Assembly (NCBI GenBank): GCA_034231615.1
Contig: CM067318.1
Coordinates: forward strand, 33,355,909 to 33,419,908
Source: Meghimatium bilineatum
Taxonomy: Eukaryota > Mollusca > Gastropoda > Stylommatophora > Philomycidae
Direction: 5' to 3'
Length of the DNA stretch: 64,000 bases
The notes under the pieces were generated by a model. That model was given only the letters and a program-made list of their open reading frames with translations, had not been told where the DNA came from and did not search any database. Positions 36,441 through 49,100 of the stretch are shown here, one piece after another. The translations under genes and the position numbers were made by a program. Numbering within the stretch: the stretch's first letter is position 1; each line of letters opens with the position of its first letter.

Positions 36441-37919
36441 AAGCGATATGGATTTTGTTCAGCTTGAGTACTCCTATGATTTCACTGTTCTTATTCTGTA
36501 GTTACTTGCTACAAGAAAAAGGAGACTCGCGTTTTCGGACCTTGTTGACCTCACAGATATCATATAGGTATGGTTAATATTTTGTTTGAACTGGCATGCA
36601 ATCTGAGTTATGATTCTTCTTCTGAATAAAAGCTACATGCATTAGTTCTCCTATTCATGGTTGGCATGTAGCTATTCGAAGATAACGTTACATGAGAGGC
36701 TACTATTGATCTTGGTTGATGGAGACAGGTCCATGTACCACTTGAACAATTTATGCCAGTCATGTGTGAACTTTATCTGTAGAATATTTTCATGAGCTAT
36801 TATTATGTGTTATATTTACCGTGACTGCGTGACTTCATCTGTCCAGGATCTCTCGTGAGACTCAACGTTCTAGCTCTTCAGTAAGAATGTCAGTGGTATG
36901 ATCTGTTGAGTGCAATATCTCTTCTCACAACTGGGAATCGTGACTTTCTATTGGGGCATAACTTGATAAGGCAGACTGAATCGGATAGTGTGGTTGTTCC
37001 GGCCATTTCTAATTGTACAGAAAACAGTAGCGTATCCTACTCCGTATCCTGCTATTAGAAATGCAATACCTCCAACATTGTGTAGTAGTTGAACATGTCC
37101 AACATTGTGTAGTAGTTGAACATGTCCAACATTGTGTGTCTATTCTTAATTTCCTGTGCCAATGCGATCATAGTTTTCATTGTAATAGTGGCACTTGAAA
37201 TGCGTATATGTAGATTGTATTTGATAATTCAAACACAAAACATTTGTACTGGTACAAAGAACGCAGATCACATTAATATAGGAAAAAAATACACGTATGT
37301 CACATATTTTGGATACATTTATTGGTTTCTAGCTCACCAAACAGACAAAATCGTAGATGGAATAAATTATCAGGGAAAGAAAGCATTTTTGAAATTTTTT
37401 GAAAGTAAAGAATAATAATGAATAAAAACGTTAAATGGCGCTTGTTCAGTTGCATTTTCATGTGCCTGCAGCAAATGTTGATATATAATTCCTATGTCGA
37501 TAGAGCATAGCCCAAGATTCTGTGTATCTAGATAGCTTGAGAACCTCTTAAATGTCATCTTTTTTTCAGAGTCTGCGAATATTTCTCTTTATCAGCAATT
37601 TTGGCAAAAGAAGATTGTTCTCATCACTCTGCAAAGAAAATAAAATAAGTGATAATTGTATATTTCAAGATGAACAATGGAACTTTACTATATGCAACTA
37701 TAAATACAGAAGCAGGAGGTCGTGGTCATTGGATTACCAGTACCACGACCTTCACTATTGTTTAGAGAGTGCATACTGAAACTCATGACGTGTACATACC
37801 AGGTATAGACACAACTGCTAACATGGTAATACGTGCATTTCTACAAGAGTTTTAGAACAAAATACGAGTCATTTATGCCAGAGATAAATCTGGAAAATGT
37901 TTGCAATAGAGTCAGTTAC
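36441..37919. other. Unassigned sequence with a small 27-bp duplication
   Basis: A 27-bp unit (GTAGTAGTTGAACATGTCC plus 'aacattgt') is repeated twice at 37073-37135. Frames up to 99 codons (37116-37415) have no recognisable domain. Text near 37030 ('agtagcgtatcctac') could be a fragment of family Y. Confidence 0.5.
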
Positions 37920-38015
37920 TTTTAGATTGTTGGCGGAACGGCAAGCAGAGTATATATATATATGGGAATGCCCCCCCCCCCCCAGTGCTGTGACGCTTGT
38001 TGCTAATCAAGAATC
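37920..38015 (+). mobile_element. 3' end of an RNase H LINE, with poly-C expansion
   Basis: 'cggaacggcaagcagag', 'atatgggaatg', a run of about 14 C, 'agtgctgtga' and TGCTAATCAAGAATCAA correspond in order to the last 80 bp of the element ending at 56927. Where that copy has GTCCCGCGTGC, this one has the C-run. Only the terminus survives. Confidence 0.62.
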
Positions 38016-40332
38016 AATTACATCGGTCTTATCCACGTGCTAATTTACCTCAACTACGAAACTTGGATCATTTGATGGATAGGCAATGGTGCTCAAGGGT
38101 CAAGGACGTTGGTATAAATTTGTTATCCTTGACATCTAGGGCAAACTATAGCACTATGATTGCAACATGGTACTCAATGTCACACGTGCTTTGTAATATT
38201 TACACGTGGAACAGATTTACATGGGACATGCGACTCGGTCAAGTAAGATCTAACTTAAACGAATGACCTCTTTGTCCACAATATAGACACACTAATATAC
38301 AACCGCACCAGTGAAGCTGCTTCTAGCCAAAAATAAGTTATATTTTTATGTTTACATTTGTACAGCTTTTCCTAATAAACTCATGGAAATTATTTATACT
38401 AGAGCCAAAAAGAAAATGTGTTCAATGAGCCAAGATGACAATGTTGGTAGAAAACCGAATCACTTTGCCGTATCATGACAATAGCAGCTGAGAAAATGTA
38501 AAAAAAATGATCATGACAATGATAGTTGAGTAAATATTTTCCATACTGTAAATAGCCAATAGTTGACCAAAGACTACTCTAGTCGTCAACACGTGCATCG
38601 TATCAATGATACCAATTATCGGCATTCTCGGGGCATGCATAATAGTACACGTTAAGGATGTATGGTTCATCCGCTGGAATTTTTACGGAAATAGCATATG
38701 ACTACATCCCCTATTTTCCAATATTCTGGTTTACTCTATATTACTTGGATGTGAGCTCCAAGAAGTGACAAGATTATTGACACCCAGGCCCACATAATAT
38801 TTAAAACATCATCGTAGTCTTACTCTCATACGCTGCATTAGGAAAGAGTACTTGAATGAGATGGACTTTACCGTCGAATCTATGCTGAATGTTTGTATGT
38901 ATTGTGGACCGACTGAATATCTGACTTAGCGCATACATGTTTATATATCTGGTTTAAATGGTTGCAAACGAGTAAAGAGACATATGACTAATGTGAGTCC
39001 AGAGCTATTACGGTTGTTATATTTTGAAGATCATTTTATACACGTGGTCAGACTTTTGTCGGTAATTGAGAAAATATTTCAATATTATGATAACACATTT
39101 GCAATGGTGGTAGTGGTCATATGTAAGTATATCCCATTCAAAAAATGTTAGGGAAGCTATTTTGGAAGTTCTGCTAACCCCTCTAACTGGTGGAGAGGGG
39201 AAACTAGTTTTATTTCTAGTATTGTCAATTGAGATTTTTAGTTTTACATTCAAGAATTAAATTCAAGGCATCTGGAATAATTATCAGAATATTTATTAAA
39301 ATCTGGAGTTAAATCTAGCATTGAGAATATCGTATCTGATATCGAGACCTACGAGTAAACATACAAATATAGAAGTAAAACACAGTGATAATACTAATTT
39401 GTTTAAATTTGTCGCTTTTGGTCCTAGTAATACTACAGTGTTTCAATGTGTCCCTGTTGAACCCAATAAAATTACTTTGTTTCAATTTGTTTCAGTTGGT
39501 CCCAGTTTTCACTTGCTTAAATGACAATTTGTCCCTGATTTAGGCAGAGAAATTCTGGTAATTCTGGTAATTCTGGTTGAAGATGATATGACATATGATA
39601 ACATTGACAACTGACTACAAAATTAAATCTTTTATACTGATACTCATTTCAGAATGAATAATAGAGAGCAGAATACATAAATCATACATGTAACTTCCTT
39701 GTTCTTGTCTACAAACTAACAATAAACCAATCGTCAGTAATCTCCATAGCTATTTCTACAAACATTGATTTGTCATGCTTATAAATTGCTCTTGTTAACA
39801 ACGTGACTCTAATCATGTTTGTTCTGATTGGTCAGAATTATCACCATCAATTCTAGTGACAGACGAGTAGCCCCTTGTTGGAAATAGTAATCTGATAAGT
39901 GATGTCTTTTCTTGAGTATTTCCAGCTCATGGTCAATGAGAATCGCTCTCACTTGAGTTTGACCTCAACGCTTAAGACATTTCTAAAATAATCACTACAG
40001 TAAAGGCATTTTTCGAAGCAATGCACGCACAAAGTAATTCTTAATATCTAACATTGAGACATATATTTATTCACATTTTTATAGATATAATATCTGTCTT
40101 TTGTCTTGACTCATGTGATATTACTAATGTGATAATACACACAAGCCTTTAAGTATAGTGGTGTGGGAATGTGCTGTCATTCTAAGGACACATTTGACAC
40201 CCAGGTTGCAATATAGGATATATCATTTTTTTGTTTAGATTGGCTTTGATATTATCAATCCATCTGGCTCTGACTATATTCATCTGTATGACGTTGGTTG
40301 TGTTCATTCAAAAATATATACAAACCTAATTG
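38016..40332. other. Long unassigned stretch
   Basis: No LINE motif, array or gene recognised. Frames up to 89 codons have no visible domain. Confidence 0.5.
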
Positions 40333-40475
40333 ATATCTCCATAAATATGATATTCGATATATGATATCTCCATAAACATGATATTAGATATATGATATCT
40401 CCATAAACATGATATCTCGATATATGTTATCTCCATAAATATGATATCTCGATATATATCTCCATAAATATAATA
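40333..40475. repeat. 31-bp degenerate tandem repeat, about 4.5 units
   Basis: TATCTCCATAAACATGATAT plus 'tcgatatatga', with indels between units. Confidence 0.88.
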
Positions 40476-41070
40476 TTTGGTATCATGTTATTCTTCGTCT
40501 GATGTCATTTCGTCACATATCTAATCTCATAACTGTCAACCTTTTTTCAAGCATTCCATTGCCCGTGTTATTAACTTTATCTACTGCAGAAATGTCGATG
40601 TTCAAGTCGGACACTGGTAATAGAGTGTTGTAAGAATGTGAGGTATGTTTTCTTCCTTATTAGTAAGCATAAAATGTAAACAGTTGAGTAGCGTCTTTCA
40701 TTGCAGCACCGTCTACGTTTAAAAGTCACATATATACACAATATGCACACATACTTGTGTATTTCTTGTTTGTCCTCTGTGTTCTTTACAATAGTTATAT
40801 TAAGTAAATGACTATAACACTTTGTGTTTTCAAGCAATTCTGTCAGTGACCAGCGATTCCCACTTTTCAGCTTCCATAGATACATTTTACATGGACAATT
40901 TAGATTGCTGTACATCAAAAGTGGTATATCAAAAAATCGTTACAATTCTGAAAATTCATAAAATAGCCTTTTCTTTGGAACGTAGCTCTTGACATTCTGC
41001 GCAGGTGACAGACACAATCATCGTAATCTATTTGTTCTACGTGTTTCAATGTTATATGGTAACTTAGCAC
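40476..41070. other. Unassigned sequence
   Basis: A 113-codon minus-strand frame at 40577-40918 has no recognisable domain. It could be chance. Confidence 0.45.
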
Positions 41071-41683
<613 letters not shown>

Positions 41684-41689
41684 AGTCAT

Positions 41690-42612
41690 TATGTCCTTTA
41701 TTCCTTTCACCGTCAGGGTTAGAAGAGTTCTCTGGAGATGGCCCTCGAGTGTGCTGAGTATATTGTGGAATCTGTCGCCTTTTTTATTTCGGTGGTCCAT
41801 CGTTTTCGTGGTCGACCTCTATGTCTGCCTTCACTGTATCTGTTTAGCTTAGCTTACTTTCCATCTCTGCAGTTAGTATACTTGTGCATTCGCCGTTGTT
41901 CTATATGTATGTTTTATTTCTACTATCTTTGCAAAATTCCTAAAGGTATTCTTCCAATCTGTTCATTATTTCATTTTCTCCTATTAACATATGCCCTTAC
42001 TTTGACCGGGTAAAATTTTGTAAAATGTTCTTATACCTGTCAATTCATTTATGTTTTTATGTGTAACCTTTGTAAACTTTGCATGCCCATGATGATATTT
42101 TTCTATATCACAACATTTTATATCTAACCATTTCCTCTTTTCCACTTTGGCTGTATTGCCTTTATGTTGAGTTTCTATTTTATGGTCTTGCTATATTGAA
42201 ATATTAGCCTTTAACTTTTTTCTTTGTTCCATAAATTTTAACATATCTTCTGTCATCCAATCTTTCTTTGCTAGATGTCTCTTAAGTAGTAGGATCTCTG
42301 CAGAAATGTGCCGTAAAGATTATTTTAACATCATTCACTGTTCGTAGATAGTTTGTATTTTCTCGATATAGCTCTACCCGTTTTGTATTGCTATATTGTA
42401 CTGTACTTGTAAATCTCTGTTCTTTGTTAAAAGATTTACATCTGTGGTTGACATCTTTCCTGATAGTTCTTAATCTTTTTAATCGTATACTTAAGATTCC
42501 CACAACAGGAATATGATCGCTATTGCATTCTGCACTTGGGCGTGTTTTGACAGACCACAAATATTTTTTGAATCTTTTATTGATCATAATATAATCGATA
42601 TATTTGTGAGAC
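41690..42612 (-). mobile_element. LINE with EN end, linker and C-terminus; RT domain deleted
   Basis: The minus strand from 42610 reads YIDYIMINKRFKKYLWSVKT then SDHIPVVG, the last part of the apurinic-type endonuclease that nicks the target DNA. A decayed linker follows (KEEMVRYK). 'IMNRLEEYL' and 'SILTAEMES' are the usual run-in to the RT. The sequence then jumps directly to GRHRGRPRKRWTTEIKKATD, the C-terminal end. The RT palm is absent, so an internal deletion of roughly 1.5 kb is inferred. The element's 3' end flows into GATG and GATA repeats. Confidence 0.82.
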
Positions 42613-43424
42613 TAGTTCTACTATTACTAAACTGAATACCACATTCTTTACATCTCAGCCTCGATGTTTTATCAATGGCGGAGCTGGCATCTAGCAGACA
42701 CGCACGAAGCAGTTTCAGCACATTTCCGTTATCCAATGTCAACGCCCCGTCTATTGTGGCTTGGGGTGCAATTCTATCCACTCTCATATTACAGCAAACT
42801 CTGGCATGTCCTGATCAGTACATTCATTCTATTCACTCATATCGATACCGGCAATATCGATACAACAATTATAATAAAAGAAATAAAGACGAAAACTATG
42901 AACATTTTGATCAAAGTTCTTGGTCTGAACCAACATATAATAAAAAGAAAAATTAATACCAAAAAATATTTCTTTATGTACATTGTACATTCGAAAAACA
43001 ATAACAGTTTGTTTAGCAGTCGATTTAGGACTGACATAAATTGAATAATTGGTCTATTCTTTGAATGCGTGCCTACCGTCTAATTTTTATTTTTATTAGT
43101 TCCTTTGGTTATGTATATTAAATTGTGTATCTATATTTATTGATTAAAAATTTTTATTCATCTAGGACGGTTTTATGAGTGTTTATGAGAGTTGTGTGAG
43201 TTAGGATGTGGATTATGGTTAGGGTTAATAAATAAATACCCGCTGTCTGATACATAGAGCAAATGAAAATAATCAAAAGAAAAAAAGACGATAGGCACAC
43301 ATTCAGGGAAAGTAGCGAACAATTTATGTATAACGTTCAGGAACAATCTTGCTCTCACATTACGAAATTGCGCACAATGAAGTGATGAAGTATACTGAGA
43401 CAAGACCATAATAATATCAAACTT
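42613..43424. other. Unassigned; possible extra coding remnant at 42613-42787
   Basis: The minus-strand frame (67 codons) just upstream of the LINE contains LKLLRACLLDASSAIDK and a CKEC pair. It looks protein-like but I cannot assign it. The rest is AT-rich and unrecognised. Confidence 0.4.
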
Positions 43425-43425
43425 C

Positions 43426-43459
<34 letters not shown>
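43425..43459. repeat. (AG)n microsatellite
   Basis: About 17 AG units. Confidence 0.97.
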
Positions 43460-43463
<4 letters not shown>

Positions 43464-43930
43464 AATACAATACCACGTCGGTCATAGTTGCAAGATTGAG
43501 TTAACTGTCGAGGAAACAGAAGACACAGCACCGTAATGTTATACCGGAACAACACTAAAAAAGAAAAACAAAAAACACAAGATATAATTATAAAATCCCA
43601 GAGATGGTTCTTCGTTGAATTTTTGTTAATGATATGTCAAATTTAAGAGTGTGCCATAGACTCGTGCGTAGATGGAAACATCACCAACACAGAAACTGAG
43701 AGCTTTCTGCTAGTTTTTGTGTGCTTACTTTACGAATGCATTGCTTTTCTTTGGAAACTTGGGAGTCGAAGTTAGCATGCTTTGGAACGTAAGTTGTCAT
43801 AGAGTCCTACTCGAACTTACAATTTACCATACAGGAAGGACAAACTCTATAGGATTGTTAACAGTGCTATATTAATCATGTGTATTCCTGAGTAGTGAAA
43901 ACTAATATTCAAATTAACACACACCAGGGC
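43460..43930. other. Unassigned sequence
   Basis: No gene or repeat recognised. Confidence 0.5.
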
Positions 43931-43984
43931 GTGCGCGCACACACGCACACACGCACATACATATATGCATATATATATATATAG
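43931..43984. repeat. (CA)n and (TA)n compound microsatellite
   Basis: GCGCGCACACACGCACACACG followed by CATA and TA units. Confidence 0.92.
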
Positions 43985-44327
43985 TTTCGTAAATTATGTC
44001 AACATTCTTTGCCAGTTCTTGATACACTCCCCACTTGTCAAGAAAATATCAATAATTCAGAGCAATCCCCTGGATCATCTATGTAAAAAAATATGGTATG
44101 CAGAAATAGTGTCTTTGAAGTAAAGTTATGTCACATCCCCCCTCTCCCTTGCGAACAATTGTTAAACCTTTTACAGATCCCCCCCTAACTGCTGAGGTTA
44201 TTTATCCTGCTGAGGTTGATATAACAGAATGTAGTAATAACGAATGAAGATGTCCTTACACGAGCACAAGCCTGTAGATACGTAGGGTTTGGTAGAGGGT
44301 TAGCAGTCTCTCCAGTCTTAGGATGAC
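43985..44327. other. Unassigned sequence
   Basis: Short C-runs at 44140-44185. Nothing else recognised. Confidence 0.45.
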
Positions 44328-44700
44328 AATATTAGTTTTAGTACTAAGTTAGTTTTAGTACTAAGTTAGTTTTAGTACTAAGTTAGTTTTAGTACTAAGT
44401 TAGTTTTAGTACTAAGTTAGTTTTAGCACTAAGTTAGTTATAGCACTAAGTTAGTTTTAGCACTAAGTTAGTTATAGCACTAAGTTAGTTATAGCACTAA
44501 GTTAGTTATAGCACTAAGTTAGTTTTAGCACTAAGTTAGTTTTAGCACTAAGTTAGTTTTAGCACTAAGTTAGTTTTAGTACTAAGTTAGTTTTAGCACT
44601 AAGTTAGTTTTAGCATTAAGTTAGTTTTAGCACTAAGTTAGTTTTAGCACTAAGTTAGTTTTAGTACTAAGTTAGTTTTAGCACTAAGTTAGTTTTAGAA
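44328..44700. repeat. 17-bp tandem array, about 22 units
   Basis: TTAGTTTTAGTACTAAG, with TAGCAC and TATAGCAC variants clustered in the middle. TTAGTACTAA is palindromic. Confidence 0.97.
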
Positions 44701-45504
44701 ACTTAGCGGAAGAGGGTATAGCATCCCTCATTTCCTTCTTACCAGAGACGTATCTACCACCCGACACTGCATATGCGACAACACGCGTTAAATTTATTTA
44801 CAAGATCTGACAAAAATATGATTTACATAAAAGTGTGGGCTAATTATTCAAAGAAATATACAGTTTTGTTACAGAAGGTACAATTTAGAACAGGTTACTA
44901 AGCAGTTAATCAAACCTAGATGTGTCTCACTCACTGTGTGACTTCAGTTTCGTTAGCCCGCTGAGTCAAGTTTCCGTCGCACAGTGCTCGCGCTAAAATA
45001 AGTCCGAAATGTCACGTGTATGAACTGATGATAGAGTTATGTTTGGTAGCGGTTAGCAGATATATCAGCAGAACATGACGATTTTGATCTATTGCTACAA
45101 GACATTTCTGTTGCGGTCGTTGGTGGCACCTGACACCAGAAATCGCTGGTACATCTTTATTATAATGGCCTAATCGCACTGAAAATGCCCAGCAATTTCT
45201 TTTGTCTAATTCGAATGCACTTCATTAATGTGTGTGACGTATTTTAACATGTTGTGAGGTAATACGGTAATATCGTAAATTTGATGTCCTGAGCATGAAG
45301 TGCGAACATGTTTGAATTAAGGGAAACGACTACAGTAAAATGTACGACGCAAATAAATCAGTAACTTCAGTACAATATCTATCAGTCATACAATATGTCT
45401 AGATTCTTTATTAGACGCCAGCATCACGACACACGGTACACTCCCATACGTTCTCCGCTCTTTATTTCAGCTACCAGCGAAGAATAAACAAACCCAAAGT
45501 CTAA
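44701..45504. other. Unassigned sequence
   Basis: No gene or repeat recognised. No open frame of 60 or more codons is present. Confidence 0.5.
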
Positions 45505-46125
45505 GTCAGATGTTTATTTATATCCAAGTCAGATGGTGCTTAGGCATATGTCCCAGTCCAATGTTGATTATATCCAACTCTGATGCTGATTTATATTCCA
45601 GTCAGATGTTGATTATATCCCAGTCAGATATTGATTATGTCCCACTCAGATGTTGATTATGTCCCAGTTAGATGTTGATTACATCCTAGTCAGATATTGA
45701 TTATATCTCAGTCAGATGGTGTTTATATCCCAGTCAGATGTTGAGTATGTCCCAGTTAGATGTTGATTATGTCCCAGTCAGACGTTGATTATGTCCTAGT
45801 TAGATGTTGATTATATCTCAGTCAGATGGTGTTTATATCCCAGTTAGATGTTGGTTATATCCCAGTCAGATGTTGAGTATGTCCCAGTTAGATGTTGGTT
45901 ATATCCCAGTCAGATGTTGAGTATGTCCCAGTTAGATGTTGGTTATATCCCAGTCAGATGTTGAGTATGTCCCAGTTAGATGTTGGTTATATCCCAGTCA
46001 GACGTTGAGTATGTCCCAGTTAGATGTTGGTTATATCCCAGTCAGACGTTGATTATGTCCTAGTTAGATGTTGATTATGTCCCAGTCAGACGTTGATTAT
46101 GTCCTAGTTAGATGTTGATTATGTG
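45505..46125. repeat. 22-bp tandem array, about 28 units
   Basis: Units are GTTGATTATATCCCAGTCAG plus AT. Alternation of 'ttggttatatcccagtcag' with 'ttgagtatgtcccagttag' between 45845 and 46030 gives a 44-bp two-unit higher-order repeat. Confidence 0.95.
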
Positions 46126-46254
46126 ATCTCTTTATCTTGTACAAGTACACAGTTTATTATTCTACTTCTGGTAATCTTCATTTCTGTAATTTGTTGTAGA
46201 TAAACGTTATCACATTCAGCAGTGTCTTCGTCATTTTGTAGTTTATGATTGCCA
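46126..46254. other. Short spacer
   Basis: Nothing recognised. Confidence 0.4.
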
Positions 46255-46790
46255 TTATTAGAACGGCCGTATCTCGCCCCTTCACTGTGACATCAACTGT
46301 TTACTCCATTGCACCAGCTCTTTCGCTGCCTCTGACCCCTGCGTGTCGGGGGTAGTGTATCCATGAAATACTTTGGACAGCCGAGTTATTCAGTAGTGTA
46401 ACCCATTCTTTAATTCACATGTACCTTTTATATAATGTAGCACGCTGTGGTAGTTTCAAAGTATCAACATATATGTAGTTAGTAATTCAGCCACCAAGTG
46501 ACGCCTTAACTGCTTCTCTCTCCATTTTCATGCTTTATGCTGTAGTGGAGTAGACATAAGATTTCTCAAGCTCATTTCGTCAATTCATGTACGAGACAAA
46601 ACGCATATGCACTTATTAATTTCTCTATTGTCTGTGTCATCTATGTATATGATCGCCTCTTGTGGGTTTTGGTGCATGTGTGTCACTATACAAGTTCATG
46701 GTCCGTTACTTTGTTCTGCCTTAAAAATACCACGACTTCATAGATATGTGGATTACAGTTCAATGTTCATTTTGTCTTGTATTATGAAAT
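46255..46790 (-). mobile_element. Decayed LINE RNase H fragment, copy 2
   Basis: The minus strand reads SMKMEREAVKASL (conserved Glu region), then WVTLLNNSAVQSISWIHYPR and HAGVRGSERAG. Compared with 56437-56927, PGHA has become PRHA and GNERADLLAG has become GSERAGAMEA, so the last catalytic Asp is lost. The counterpart at 5480-6125 is the same strand and length class. Several stops lie in the N-terminal half. No RT sequence is adjacent. Confidence 0.78.
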
Positions 46791-46885
46791 GTCTACATCA
46801 GTCTTAACACACATGTCTACATCAGTCTTAACACACATGTCTACATCCCTTAACACACATGTCTACATCAGTCTTAACACACCGG
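46791..46885. repeat. 24-bp tandem repeat, about 4 units
   Basis: GTCTACATCAGTCTTAACAC plus 'acat'. The third unit lacks CAGT. Confidence 0.93.
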
Positions 46886-47614
46886 TCTATATAGACTTAA
46901 ACACGAATGTGTAAATTGTACTTTCATGTAGGAGTCAGGAATGCATAACCAAGGCGCAGTGATATGGCGCAAATATATGTATGTTGTTGGTCCGTCAAAG
47001 TCGACGATGGTCAATCAGCTCAACTGGGATGGTGATGATGATGAAATCTGCGTTGTACTCGACTGTAACTAATAAGTCACATACATAAATACTTACCATC
47101 TAGACACATGCATACATGTCCACATATATACATACATACATAAAGACATATACATACATATACGAAGAAAAACGTATACAAAATACTCGTATACATAATA
47201 CAATAACATGCCTCTACTTGCTACAACTGTAACGCCATGTGTCTTAAATACTGAACATACATTTGTTTCTCTTTATATATCCTTATAATAAATGGCTGAA
47301 TGAGTGTAAATATTAGCAAATTTTCTATTCACAACGCATGACAAGTAGGAAATAACTTGCGTAAATTAAACCTCCTACTCAAATGGAAACACGTCCGAGT
47401 CACAGCGTTCTTTCTGAAGTTTGATTTCCTAGCTGGACGCTATACAATAAACATTGATCTTAAACGGCAAATAAATCATCATTCATGCCTTCGATGACAT
47501 GATTAATATCATCCCATATGTTCAACATCACACACACGAAGTTCCCGAGGGCTAACATGGTTGACTTGTATACATAAGTTGTTGGTAATTAACGATAATG
47601 ATACAGACATAAGG
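46886..47614. other. Unassigned sequence
   Basis: A short GATGGTGATGATGATGAA run at about 47029-47044 resembles the LINE tails seen elsewhere, but no coding end precedes it that I can read. CATA-rich low complexity at 47095-47170. Confidence 0.45.
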
Positions 47615-47960
47615 GAATTGTTAGTCTCTTGAATATATACATATATACACCATAATAAGGTGTTTCTGAGACTGATATACGCGACCATTCATCTCCATTC
47701 TATTTTTGGTATCTTGTTTTAGGACTGATGTTGATTCTATATCATGCCACGATATTAAACTATTTAAATGTTTTTCACGCTGTAGTCCCAAATATCTTAT
47801 GCCTTCAATTTTGCCAAATGTAACTGCGTTCTCCAGACCACCAAGTTCCATAAAGTGCTCAAAAAATAATAGTCTCTTTCTCGTATTACTAAATGATTCC
47901 CTGAAAAGTAACCCTTCACACGTGACACCTGTCACATGACCCCTGACCTCAGACATGTAC
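47615..47960 (-). mobile_element. LINE C-terminal fragment
   Basis: A 111-codon open frame on the minus strand reads SNTRKRLLFFEHFMELGGLE, then NAVTFGKIEGIRYLGLQREK, HLNSLISWHD and STSVLKQDTKNRMEMNGRV. This parallels 'xxKRxLxFFGHxMRxxGLExxxxxGKIEGxRxRGRQRxKxLDSL' of the class at 7685 and 51935. It stays in one frame for over 80 codons, so it may be a younger insertion, but it has no RT or EN. Confidence 0.72.
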
Positions 47961-47984
47961 TTGATTTATTCTTCATGCCCACGC

Positions 47985-48515
47985 TCTCAAATAATCAGCA
48001 CGCATGTTCTCTCTCACATAATCAGCACACATGTTCTCACTCACATAATCAGCACATATGTTCTCTCTCACATAATCTGCACACATGTTCCTCTCAAATA
48101 ATCAGCACACATGTTCTCTCTCAAATAATCAGCACACATGTTCTCACTCACATAATCAGCACGAATGTTCTCTCTCAAATAATCCGCACACATGTTCTCT
48201 CTCACATAATCAGTACGCATGTTCTCTCTCACATAATCAGTACGCATGTTCTCTCTCACATAATCAGCACACATGTTCTCTCTCAAATAATCAGCACGCA
48301 TGTTCTCTCAAATAATCAGCACACATGTTCTCACTCACATAATCAGCACGCATGTTCTCTCTCACATAATCAGCACGAATGTTCTCTCTCAAATAATCCG
48401 CACACATGTTCTCTCTCACATAATCAGTACGCATGTTTTCTCTCACATAATCAGCACGCATGTTCTCTCTCACATAATCAGCACGCATGTTTTCTCTGAA
48501 ATAATCAGCACACAT
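47985..48515. repeat. 27-bp tandem array, about 20 units
   Basis: Units combine CACATAATCAGCACACATG with TTCTCTCT. Sub-blocks recur: the unit series at 48130-48230 is repeated at 48330-48430, about 200 bp later. Stop-free frames (repeated SHNQHACSL) come from the period. Confidence 0.95.
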
Positions 48516-48660
48516 CAGAAGACGTATGTTTTGGGCCATTGGCGCAAATAAAACGGTAACACAATGCATTTCCATTCTCTGGACTACATTACATTGGAAA
48601 TCTTGTAGGACCATTGCCTTTGAACAGTTCGGACCTGTGATGACCATTGTAGACGGTTCT
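48510..48660 (+). repeat. Dispersed repeat family X, copy at array edge
   Basis: 'gggccattggcgcaaataaaac', 'gcatttccattctctggac' and 'aaatcttgtaggaccatt' match 32850-32945. The terminal GAACGCAGAAG block is missing. Confidence 0.65.
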
Positions 48661-48699
48661 TGGTCTATCCGTGATTTTCTAGCAACTCACTGTTGTTGA

Positions 48700-49100
48700 G
48701 CATTACGTTATATTACGACGTCGACGAGTAGTCCGACACGATATTATTTCGTTATATTGTGATGTCGTCAACTAACCCAAACAGGTATAATTACGTTATA
48801 CTGGGATGCCGCCGACTAACCCAAAAAGGTATAATTACGTTATACTGCGATGCCGCCGACTAACCCAAAAAGGTATAATTACGTTATACTGCGATGTCGT
48901 CGACTAACCCACAAAGGTATAATTACGTTATACTGCGATGTCGTCGACTAACCCAAAAAGGTATAATTACGTTATACTGCAATGTCGTCGAGTAACCCAA
49001 AAAGGTATAATTACGTTATACTGCGATGTCGTCGACTAACCCACAAAGGTATAATTACGTTATACTGCGATGTCGTCGACGAGCCCGATAAGGTATAATT
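48700..49100. repeat. 44-bp tandem array, about 9 units
   Basis: Units carry GGTATAATTACGTTATACTG and CGATGTCGTCGACTAACCC. It has more CpG than its surroundings, and GTCGAC sites recur. TAATTACGTTATA is partly self-complementary. Confidence 0.95.

Noticed and set aside
40577..40918. 113-codon minus-strand frame next to the tetranucleotide array
   Set aside because: No recognisable domain. The length is plausible by chance in 64 kb, although I cannot exclude an exon.
42613..42787. Minus-strand frame with a CKEC motif as a zinc-finger gene
   Set aside because: Only one Cys pair, 67 codons, directly fused to a dead LINE endonuclease; more likely retroelement or chance.
43195..43235. Telomere-like GGTTAGGGTTA
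   Set aside because: Only one and a half TTAGGG units, not an interstitial telomeric array.
47029..47044. GATGATGATGAA as the tail of another LINE
   Set aside because: No readable C-terminal coding sequence precedes it on either strand, so it is noted only as a possible trace.
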